This document shows positions 1 to 5,796 of a stretch of DNA of 15,077 nt, in pieces. The notes under the pieces are model-generated. The model was given only the letters and a program-made list of their open reading frames with translations, was not told the origin of the DNA and ran no database searches. Position numbers and translations under genes: made by a program. The DNA is taken from contig CAZJOD010000097.1 in the NCBI GenBank assembly GCA_964547525.1, positions 1 to 15,077 on the forward strand, read 5' to 3'. This DNA is from CAZJOD01 sp964547525 (lineage in GTDB: Bacteria > Bacillota > Clostridia > JAAYHZ01). Within the stretch, counting starts at the first letter, position 1. Every line of letters starts with the position of its first letter.

Positions 1-67
1 CGAAAGTATTTTGACGGGTTCAATACACTGTTCATTTTTCAAGTTTCATGCCGCTCATTTAGGCGAC
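1..67 (-). other. 5' leader of a ribosomal RNA operon (partial)
   Basis: On the minus strand this stretch follows a strong promoter and reads like the leader of a Firmicute 16S rRNA transcript. Near the start is a short hairpin, GUCGC pairing with GCGGC. It is followed at 43-28 by CTTGAAAAATGAACAG, which resembles the CTTTGAAAACTGAACA segment (antitermination boxA-like) that precedes 16S rRNA in bacilli and clostridia. No part of the mature 16S sequence lies inside the window, so the identification rests on resemblance of the leader and on the promoter. The rRNA genes would lie just to the left. Confidence 0.6.
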
Positions 68-73
68 TTGCTC

Positions 74-102
74 ATACTAACACAGATAATTTTCTAAGTC
101 AA
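74..102 (-). promoter_or_regulatory. Strong sigma-A promoter, probably of an rRNA operon
   Basis: Read on the minus strand: -35 TTGACT (102-97), a 17-base spacer, -10 TAGTAT (79-74). The DNA upstream of the -35 (103-180) is rich in A and T tracts, as expected for an UP element. A second, weaker possible promoter further upstream is TTCAAA, 16 bases, TATAAA. Transcription would run leftward out of the window into the rRNA-like leader. Confidence 0.65.
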
Positions 103-230
103 GCATAATTTTATGATTTTTTATAAAACTTATTTAGTCTTTTTGAACTTTTTAGATCTTTTTTTTTACTTTTTCAAAAAGATTGAAAGCTATAATACAT
201 ACAAACAATATAGGTATAGTAATACCTATT

Positions 231-275
231 TAACAAATAAAGATGCATTATAATATAATGTACCTTTATTTGTTA
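231..275. repeat. Long AT-rich imperfect palindrome (hairpin)
   Basis: The outer arms 231-242 (TAACAAATAAAG) and 264-275 are perfectly complementary. The inner arms continue to a one-base loop at 253, with one mismatch and one G-T pair, so about 22 base pairs form in 45 nucleotides. A smaller hairpin (AGGTAT, loop AGTA, ATACCT) sits next to it at 213-228. There is no clean U-tract on either side. It lies between the 3' end of the small membrane protein gene and the rRNA promoter. It could act as a termination or transcript-end structure for that gene, or be a small repetitive element; the sequence alone does not decide. The rest of 103-344 is AT-rich with no gene. Confidence 0.6.
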
Positions 276-344
276 CTTTTGATGAAATTAATATTCATTG
301 CAATAAAAGTTTTTACAGCAAGATCATTTAACCTTTTTATTTTT

Positions 345-689
345 CTATTTGTTACTGTCACGTTTTTTTCTTGACAATGAAATGCCTCCAAAGCCTGATA
401 TGATTGCACAGTAAAATCCTAAGTCATACCACCATCCTGTATTTATAACTTCATACACTCTAATATTCTTATTAAACAATCCTACTATAAGCGAAACAGG
501 CGCAATCCATCCATGCCAAATTCCCGATAGGAAGTTTGCCGGATTACCTTCGCTTTTTGTACCGTCTCCCGGCAAACAAGAACTCAGTAACACTGTCATA
601 GATATAACCAATATTAATAGAAGATAATATCGTATGTACTTTGTTATATCAGTACTCAAAAACAACCTCTTCTTCAACTCTTTTTTCAT
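345..689 (-). CDS. Small conserved-looking membrane lipoprotein, function unknown
   Basis: A protein of about 114 residues. The ATG at 689 is chosen because GAGGTG lies 6-7 bases upstream; a GTG three codons earlier falls inside that ribosome binding site. The N-terminus is basic, then has a hydrophobic stretch (LLLILVISMTVLL) ending in LSSC, which fits a lipoprotein signal with the Cys near residue 38, followed by a Gly/Asn-rich segment. Two further moderately hydrophobic stretches follow (GIWHGWIAPVSLIVGLF and GWWYDLGFYCAIISGFGG), and the tail is basic (SRKKR). The GIWHGWIAP...GWWYDLGF pattern resembles small uncharacterised membrane proteins of Firmicutes that I recall, but I cannot name a family. 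A possible extended -10 (TGG-TAAAAT, 728-720) lies upstream. It is transcribed in the same direction as the MATE gene 170 bases upstream, and nothing ties the two functionally. Confidence 0.75.
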   Translation of the reverse strand: MKKELKKRLFLSTDITKYIRYYLLLILVISMTVLLSSCLPGDGTKSEGNPANFLSGIWHGWIAPVSLIVGLFNKNIRVYEVINTGWWYDLGFYCAIISGFGGISLSRKKRDSNK

Positions 690-865
690 ATTTAACACCT
701 CACATTAAAGATCAATATAATTTTACCATATTTATTTTTTTATTATAATAATTAGCGTTAATTTAAATTTCTTGTTAATAATAAACTAACCGGTTATAAA
801 TATATCATAATCAAAAATCAAATATATCGAATCTTAATTAATATTAATTAAATTTACGATACCTT

Positions 866-2227
866 TTACACACTTAACTTTATATCACTCCATTTACCTC
901 TGTTGTAATAGATGATTTGTATAATGAAGAAAAGTGCCACTGAGATACTTTCACCCACCCATACGGCTTTTAAGCCTAAATTAAAGTGATTAATCATCAA
1001 ATAAACGAAGGGTACATACACAAACCATGTCCGTGCAATTGAAAATAACATTACTTTACGTGTGTCACCGGCACCTCTTAATGCACCGGATATTGTTACG
1101 ATTAAACAAAGAGGTATTTGATTTAAAGCTACAAATAAAAGTACCGGTAACGATCTATCTTGCACAGGTACCTCTGTCGTAAACATGCCCACAATAAATT
1201 TACCGAATATGATAATGGCGACTGTTGATACAAGTCCCCATATACCTGCTATGGCAAAGGAAAAGTAACCTGTCCGGTACGCTTTCTTTTTATTATCCTC
1301 GCCTAATGCTTTTCCGGTTAGTGTAGCCGCCGCTATTGAAAATCCTATGGCAGGTAAAAACGATAATTGCTCCACTTGTAATAAAATACGAAATGACGCC
1401 TCTGAGAACGTATCTAATACAGATACAATAACCGTAATTACCGTAAACGATATCTGCATTAATGTTTGTTCGACGGCACCGGGTAAACTTATTCTCCATA
1501 AAACTTTTAAAATGCTTTTATTAAATTTCATATTATGTAATCTTAATTTTACAATTCCTTTTCTATTAAAAAATAAAAAGTATACATATAAAAGCATTCC
1601 TATAAACCTTGAGATAACAGTGGCATAAGCCGCACCTTCTATTCCTAGTTGTGGAAAAGGTCCTACTCCGGAGATCAGCACATAATTTAAAATTATATTA
1701 ATTACATTGACTATACCGGTTACAATCATAGGAGTCATTGTATTTCCGGCTCCTCTTAGCGCCGCTGCGGAAGAAAACGATAAAAACATAAACGGTGTAC
1801 CATATACTATAATATTATAGTATAACATCATATTCCTTCTCACTTCCAAAGTAGTATCAAATATCCCGGTTAATTGATTGGAAAATATAATAATAAGAAA
1901 AGTTATAAAAGCTCCAATTAAAATGTTAAGTGATGTATTTTGTCCGACCGCTTCATTCAACTTTTTATAATCTTTTTCACCATAACTTCGAGCGATAACC
2001 GCAGTTGCACCTGCATTAAACGATGAAAAAATAAATATAATCATAAAAATAATCTGGTTTACAAATCCTGTCGCCGCTAAAGCATCAACTCCTACCATAT
2101 GACTTATCATCATGGTATCGGCTACACCCACCAAAGAATTAAGTGACATTTCTATGATTGCCGGAAAGGAAAGTGTTAAAAGTGATAAAATTAAGGCTTT
2201 ATGTTGTGATAACTTGTTAACTTTCAT
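866..2227 (-). CDS. MATE family multidrug/toxin efflux transporter
   Basis: An integral membrane protein of 453 residues, the usual length for MATE antiporters, with about 12 hydrophobic segments in two similar halves. The N-terminal half opens with the typical LSFPAIIEMSLNSLVGVADTMMIS segment (about residues 19-42) and the ALRGAGNT motif. The second half repeats the pattern with SLPGAVEQ and ALRGAGDT, and the doubled RGAG signature is a good mark of this family. Members export cationic drugs, dyes or metabolites by Na+ or H+ antiport across the cytoplasmic membrane; the substrate cannot be inferred. The ATG at 2227 has only a weak GGGG upstream. Its promoter is probably the TTGTAA/TATAAT pair at 2290-2262, which shares its -35 with a plus-strand promoter. 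No adjacent MarR- or MerR-type regulator is present. No clear terminator follows; 690-865 is AT-rich, with a 10-base palindrome at 787-796. Confidence 0.9.
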   Translation of the reverse strand: MKVNKLSQHKALILSLLTLSFPAIIEMSLNSLVGVADTMMISHMVGVDALAATGFVNQIIFMIIFIFSSFNAGATAVIARSYGEKDYKKLNEAVGQNTSLNILIGAFITFLIIIFSNQLTGIFDTTLEVRRNMMLYYNIIVYGTPFMFLSFSSAAALRGAGNTMTPMIVTGIVNVINIILNYVLISGVGPFPQLGIEGAAYATVISRFIGMLLYVYFLFFNRKGIVKLRLHNMKFNKSILKVLWRISLPGAVEQTLMQISFTVITVIVSVLDTFSEASFRILLQVEQLSFLPAIGFSIAAATLTGKALGEDNKKKAYRTGYFSFAIAGIWGLVSTVAIIIFGKFIVGMFTTEVPVQDRSLPVLLFVALNQIPLCLIVTISGALRGAGDTRKVMLFSIARTWFVYVPFVYLMINHFNLGLKAVWVGESISVALFFIIQIIYYNRGKWSDIKLSV

Positions 2228-2261
2228 ATTTTAATCCCCGTTTATAAACATTCGCCAATGA

Positions 2262-2290
2262 ATTATACCGGTAAAAAGAGTTGTTTACAA
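2262..2290 (-). promoter_or_regulatory. Sigma-A promoter of the MATE gene
   Basis: Minus strand: -35 TTGTAA (2290-2285), a 17-base spacer, perfect -10 TATAAT (2267-2262), about 35 bases before the MATE start codon. Good match and right position. The -35 overlaps the -35 of a promoter on the opposite strand. Confidence 0.6.
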
Positions 2291-2309
2291 TACGGGATAT
2301 GAGTATAAT
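2281..2309 (+). promoter_or_regulatory. Divergent plus-strand promoter, distal to the lipoprotein gene
   Basis: Plus strand: TTGTTT (2281-2286), a 17-base spacer, TATAAT (2304-2309). It would give the solute-binding lipoprotein gene a leader of about 250 bases, or drive a short RNA. The near-palindrome TTGTTTACAA provides the -35 for both directions. The -35 match is only moderate on this strand. Confidence 0.45.
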
Positions 2310-2454
2310 TATTTGTTAACCGAGCCTTAATTAAACGAGAAAACAATCAAAATATCTATCAGACTACTGATAAAGTAATCAATAACTTATGATTTTATAG
2401 TATGGTTGAGATACAGCCGGTCTCATTTTAATAAATATCGATTATGCATTAAGG

Positions 2455-2483
2455 ATTGGTTGTTTGTCATATTGTAAACCAAT
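2455..2483. promoter_or_regulatory. Inverted repeat, possible operator upstream of the lipoprotein gene
   Basis: ATTGGTT (2455-2461) and AACCAAT (2477-2483) form a perfect 7-base inverted repeat, 18 bases before the proximal -35. A further half-site-like TTTGGAT follows at about 2489-2495. The spacing and position would fit a regulator binding site, but no regulator gene is nearby. A second small inverted repeat (TGAGA/TCTCA) followed by TTTTAAT is seen at about 2407-2430. The rest of the 340-base spacer is AT-rich. Confidence 0.3.
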
Positions 2484-2500
2484 ATTATTTGGATTAAATG

Positions 2501-2528
2501 TTTACATTTAAGTATTATATGGTAATAT
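2501..2528 (+). promoter_or_regulatory. Proximal sigma-A promoter of the solute-binding lipoprotein gene
   Basis: TTTACA (2501-2506), a 16-base spacer, TAATAT (2523-2528), about 40 bases before the start codon at 2568. Moderate match; spacing slightly short. Confidence 0.45.
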
Positions 2529-2567
2529 AGTATATAGGCAGTATATTAAAAACGGAGGGGTAAAAGT

Positions 2568-4406
2568 ATGATAAAAAAAGCAATAGCGATAGTATTAACG
2601 TTTGCTTTCTTGTTTAGTTTCGTCGCGTGTGCATCTCAAACCGAACAAGAACCCGGGAACACTGATGTAACAACTACAACCGCCGCCGCCCAGACAACTA
2701 AAGCTACGACAACAGCGAAAGCGGAAACTACCACAAAAGCAACGGAAACACAAATTGTAAATCCGTTTGCTGAAAAAATGGAAATTAATTGGTTGACAGG
2801 TATTTACTCATCTCACTTATATGAAGAGGGAAGATGGGATGAGCTGGAGTTGGAAGAGAAATTTAATGTTGATCTGAAATTATGGAATGTACAAATTGAT
2901 TCCAATAATATGGATCAAGTAAAAATGATGCTTGCAGCAGGAGACGTACCCGATTACGGTTTTTATTATACAACGGGTAGGTATCTGTATGAACAAGGTT
3001 TGGGCAGAACAGTTCCACTAAACCTTATTAAACAATATTATCCCAGTTATTACAAAAGACTAATGGAAGATCCTATCGGTCTACAACACAACCGTGTAGA
3101 AGATAAAGAAGATGAATTTTACGGTTTGACATCCTTTACCTGTATGGCGACGCACACAGGTCATGTTCCCATATGGAGATTGGATTGGTTAGAGGATTTA
3201 GGCTTCCGTTTGGATAATTTAACACCAATGGACAGTATTGCAAACGATGAATGGGATAACAAACTGTTCTATTCGTCTACAAGATTTTCAATCGATGACG
3301 TAAAAGAAATTCTAAGAGCTTTTACAGAAGATGATCCGGATGGAAACGGTGTTGATGATACATACGGTTCAGGCTTTTCCAATACATGGTATGACGGTTA
3401 TATTTCCTACTGTATGTTCGGTTACGACATAAACGGAGACCATTTCTATAAAGATCCTGTAACCGGAGACTATGTTCCCTTTTACGCTTATACACCATAT
3501 AAGGAAGTACATAAATATCTTTTGGAAATGTTGGACAAAGGATATATGAGATGGGTACCGGGTGAAGTTTCATATGATAAAGAATTAAAAGCTATATGGG
3601 CTACAGGAAAAACCGGTTACATGAATGCGTTAAGCGGACCTAGAGTTTTAGGTTATAACGCCGATGTAAACGAATGGCCACCTGCATCTATACTGGCGGC
3701 AGACCCTCAAGCTACTTTTGTAGTGACACCGGTTGCAGGAGAAAACGGTAAATACAGACCTTATTGGACATTTAACTGGAGTGAATCATATACATACCCT
3801 ATCGGCATCAATTGCTCCGATGAAAAACTGGCAAGAATATTCCAAATTATAGAATATTCCTATTTTGGTGACGATTGGTTAAGATATAAATGGGGTATTG
3901 AAGGCGTTCATTACAAATGGGCCGGAGAACCTTTCAACAGTCCTATAATAATGTCCGATGCTACAAAGATACCGGCTAAATACGCAGGTAAAGGTACAAC
4001 AGCGTTCGGTCATTTTGGAAATCTAAACTTTGTAAGTGATAACAAAGTATATTTCAGTTTTGACGCATTTACTATACAATTCATAGATTTTTGGAATAAA
4101 TATAATGACGAAGGATACTACAGTGATAAACTGTGGATTAGACCTGACAAATTTTATTCCTCATTTACTATGACACCTGAATTATTTGAAGAATTTAAAA
4201 CTTTGAGAAATGATACCCAAACACAGATAAACACTGTCCGCAATGATTTTACTAAAAAGATATGGGCAGGCCAAGTAGCTAATATTGATTCCGAATGGGA
4301 ACAATACATAGAACAAATCTATGCAGCCGGCTTGGATAGATGGGTTGAAATTTGGAATAGTGATGAAGTTAAAACCTATCAATATTTTAATAGTCTTGGT
4401 AAATAG
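2568..4406 (+). CDS. ABC transporter substrate-binding lipoprotein (LplA/sugar-binding type)
   Basis: A protein of 612 residues. GGAGGGG lies 8 bases before the ATG. Residues 1-20 are a lipoprotein signal peptide ending FSFVAC, with Cys21 as the lipidation site (Phe at -3 is slightly unusual), so the mature protein should be anchored outside the membrane. Residues about 34-61 are a Thr/Ala/Lys-rich low-complexity linker. The rest is a large extracellular solute-binding domain. It includes MMLAAGDVPDYGF, typical of this group, and DPDGNGVDDTYG at 256-267, an EF-hand-like calcium loop commonly seen in LplA-like oligosaccharide-binding proteins of clostridia and Paenibacillus. Many Trp and Tyr residues fit carbohydrate binding. 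No permease or ATPase gene lies beside it, and a strong terminator follows, so it is a single-gene unit whose partners must be elsewhere. The substrate is unknown. Confidence 0.85.
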   Translation: MIKKAIAIVLTFAFLFSFVACASQTEQEPGNTDVTTTTAAAQTTKATTTAKAETTTKATETQIVNPFAEKMEINWLTGIYSSHLYEEGRWDELELEEKFNVDLKLWNVQIDSNNMDQVKMMLAAGDVPDYGFYYTTGRYLYEQGLGRTVPLNLIKQYYPSYYKRLMEDPIGLQHNRVEDKEDEFYGLTSFTCMATHTGHVPIWRLDWLEDLGFRLDNLTPMDSIANDEWDNKLFYSSTRFSIDDVKEILRAFTEDDPDGNGVDDTYGSGFSNTWYDGYISYCMFGYDINGDHFYKDPVTGDYVPFYAYTPYKEVHKYLLEMLDKGYMRWVPGEVSYDKELKAIWATGKTGYMNALSGPRVLGYNADVNEWPPASILAADPQATFVVTPVAGENGKYRPYWTFNWSESYTYPIGINCSDEKLARIFQIIEYSYFGDDWLRYKWGIEGVHYKWAGEPFNSPIIMSDATKIPAKYAGKGTTAFGHFGNLNFVSDNKVYFSFDAFTIQFIDFWNKYNDEGYYSDKLWIRPDKFYSSFTMTPELFEEFKTLRNDTQTQINTVRNDFTKKIWAGQVANIDSEWEQYIEQIYAAGLDRWVEIWNSDEVKTYQYFNSLGK

Positions 4407-4426
4407 TATTTAAATAATACTGCCTT

Positions 4427-4456
4427 AAGCCGTTTGATATATCAAACGGCTTTTTT
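4427..4456 (+). terminator. Rho-independent terminator of the lipoprotein gene
   Basis: A 12-bp perfect stem, AAGCCGTTTGAT with ATCAAACGGCTT, around a 2-base centre and followed by TTTTTT, 20 bases after the stop codon at 4406. A strong intrinsic terminator on the plus strand. Confidence 0.92.
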
Positions 4457-4525
4457 ATATACTGATTCCGCTATAATAATTCATTATGCAATAAAATCAA
4501 TAATAGTACCTAAAAAAACATATAT

Positions 4526-4557
4526 AAAAAAGACAACTCGTTAGAATTGTCTTTTTT
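4526..4557. terminator. Bidirectional terminator between the lipoprotein gene and spoVT
   Basis: AAAAAAGACAA (4526-4536) pairs with TTGTCTTTTTT (4547-4557) around a 10-base loop. The A and T runs give a U-tract on either strand. It most likely ends spoVT transcripts (stop at 4646, minus strand) and backs up the upstream terminator on the plus strand. Confidence 0.8.
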
Positions 4558-4645
4558 CAATACTTGTATGTCATATAAGCATTTTACCTATAAGCATCAG
4601 ACCAAATTTTTACTACTAATATGCATTCAAAATTTTTCGGTCCGT

Positions 4646-5200
4646 TTATTGCTCCATTTGCTTGCCTAAGAAGCTTGAAGCCGATTGTGCCAATTTAGAC
4701 TCAACTTCACCCATACGGGAGTCAGGTTCAGTAGACAGTAATATAACCGCACCAATCGGATCTCCCTCTGCAACTATAGGCACAACCACCTGTGAAGAAT
4801 AACGTTTTGAACTGCTTTCACCCGATACGATGCTTACCGGTTTTTCGTCTTTAGATGATACTATGACCGATTGTTTATCTTGTATAATACGTTCCAATTC
4901 ATCACTTAAAGGTTTTGAAAAATATTCTTTCCTATTATCACCTGATACCGCAATAATGCTATCTCGGTCGGCTATACAAGTAATATGACCCGAAGCGTTG
5001 TGCAAGGATTCGGCATATTGTACTGCAAAATCACCCAGTTCACCTATCGGAGAGTATTTCTTGAGAATAACTTCTCCGTCTTTATCAGTAAATATCTCTA
5101 AAGGATCGCCTTCCCTTATCTTCAATGTTCTTCTTATCTCTTTTGGTATAACAACTCTGCCAAGGTCATCAATTCTCCTTACAATACCAGTTGCTTTCAT
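4646..5200 (-). CDS. spoVT: Stage V sporulation protein T, AbrB-family forespore regulator
   Basis: A protein of 184 residues, close to the roughly 178 of Bacillus SpoVT. Residues 1-50 are the AbrB-type swapped-hairpin DNA-binding domain, starting MKATGIVRRIDDLGRVVIPK with LKIREGDPLEIF after it, nearly identical to known SpoVT N-termini. Residues about 56-180 form the GAF-like C-terminal domain (for example VVVPIVAEGDPIGAVILLS), which separates SpoVT from the shorter AbrB and Abh proteins. In Bacillus, SpoVT adjusts forespore gene expression late in sporulation as a tetramer. GGAGG lies 9 bases before the ATG. The gene stands alone, with a sigma-G-like promoter upstream and a terminator downstream. 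It is the clearest evidence that the organism forms endospores. Confidence 0.93.
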   Translation of the reverse strand: MKATGIVRRIDDLGRVVIPKEIRRTLKIREGDPLEIFTDKDGEVILKKYSPIGELGDFAVQYAESLHNASGHITCIADRDSIIAVSGDNRKEYFSKPLSDELERIIQDKQSVIVSSKDEKPVSIVSGESSSKRYSSQVVVPIVAEGDPIGAVILLSTEPDSRMGEVESKLAQSASSFLGKQMEQ

Positions 5201-5234
5201 GTAGTATTACCTCCATATTGTTAGTCTGTATGGT

Positions 5235-5264
5235 TATTATTTATATTTTGGAAGGATTTTATTC
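5235..5264 (-). promoter_or_regulatory. Candidate sigma-G promoter of spoVT
   Basis: On the minus strand, GAATA (5264-5260) fits the sigma-G -35 pattern GHATR. After 18 bases comes AATAATA (5241-5235), matching CATNNTA at 6 of 7 positions, with A in place of the leading C. It lies 35 bases before the spoVT start, and no good sigma-A pair is seen there. spoVT is sigma-G dependent in Bacillus subtilis, which supports the reading. Confidence 0.4.
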
Positions 5265-5462
5265 ATACGCTTAGTATAATTTTATATCCTTTATTACCTT
5301 TTTTACCGGCTGTTTATAGTTGCATAAATAATTTCCGGCTCAATTGTAATATATTAATTTTTATTATAAATACTGTTTAAATAAGTATTTACATTTTATA
5401 TATGAATTATTGACAGATTTTTTAATTTTTATAACCGGTCATCAATGTGCAATTAATAATAA

Positions 5463-5496
5463 GACATGCGGCCGCATCGAGCGTCCCCGGGTCGGC
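5463..5496. other. GC-rich island with a 12-base palindrome in an AT-rich spacer
   Basis: 26 of 34 bases are G or C, while the DNA on both sides is strongly AT-rich. It contains the perfect palindrome ATGCGGCCGCAT (5466-5477) and CCCGGG (5486-5491). These are also NotI and SmaI recognition sites, so a vector, linker or chimeric origin has to be considered. It abuts the 14-bp hairpin at 5497-5529. No function is assigned. The remainder of 5265-5462 is AT-rich and I see nothing else in it. Confidence 0.6.
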
Positions 5497-5529
5497 ATAC
5501 ATTTTTAAAATCGAGTTTTAAAAATGTAT
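5497..5529. repeat. Perfect 14-bp hairpin next to the GC island
   Basis: ATACATTTTTAAAA (5497-5510) and its exact reverse complement (5516-5529) flank the loop TCGAG. There is no U-tract on either strand, so it is not a normal terminator. It lies beyond the ftsH terminator. Confidence 0.7.
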
Positions 5530-5540
5530 CCTATTTTGTT

Positions 5541-5574
5541 AAAATAAAAAACCGAAGGTTTTCCTCCGGTTTTT
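5541..5574 (-). terminator. Rho-independent terminator of ftsH
   Basis: On the minus strand AAAAACCGGAGG, loop AAAA, CCTTCGGTTTTT, then more T. The stem is continuous if one G-U pair is allowed, as expected for minus-strand RNA. Once the artificial gap is removed, it lies directly downstream of the ftsH stop codon. Confidence 0.85.
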
Positions 5575-5586
5575 AACTATATTATA

Positions 5587-5641
5587 TTTGAGTTAAAATT
5601 AAAAGCTATTTAAGCGTTTGCAAACAGTTCTTCAAATTCTT
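5587..5641. repeat. Left copy of a 55-base assembly duplication (contains 3' end of ftsH)
   Basis: Identical base for base to 5742-5796. It holds the last codons and stop of ftsH (5610-5641, minus) plus the first bases beyond it. It is best explained as the overlap between two contigs that was not collapsed when they were joined, not as a biological repeat. Confidence 0.92.
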
Positions 5642-5741
5642 NNNNNNNNNNNNNNNNNNNNNNNNNNNNNNNNNNNNNNNNNNNNNNNNNNNNNNNNNNN
5701 NNNNNNNNNNNNNNNNNNNNNNNNNNNNNNNNNNNNNNNNN
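5642..5741. other. Assembly gap of exactly 100 N
   Basis: One hundred N, the conventional placeholder for a gap of unknown size. The identical 55-base flanks imply that the true gap length is probably zero and that the flanks should be merged. Confidence 0.95.
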
Positions 5742-5796
5742 TTTGAGTTAAAATTAAAAGCTATTTAAGCGTTTGCAAACAGTTCTTCAAATTCTT
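5742..5796. repeat. Right copy of the 55-base assembly duplication
   Basis: Same sequence as 5587-5641. This copy is continuous with the complete ftsH gene, whose stop codon is at 5765-5767. Confidence 0.92.

Noticed and set aside
834..851. 18-base palindrome TTAATTAATATTAATTAA downstream of the MATE gene
   Set aside because: Pure A/T with no loop or U-tract; such palindromes arise easily in AT-rich spacers.
5610..5641. Second, truncated ftsH copy left of the gap
   Set aside because: It is base-for-base identical to the true ftsH end within a 55-base block at a scaffold join; an assembly overlap explains it fully.
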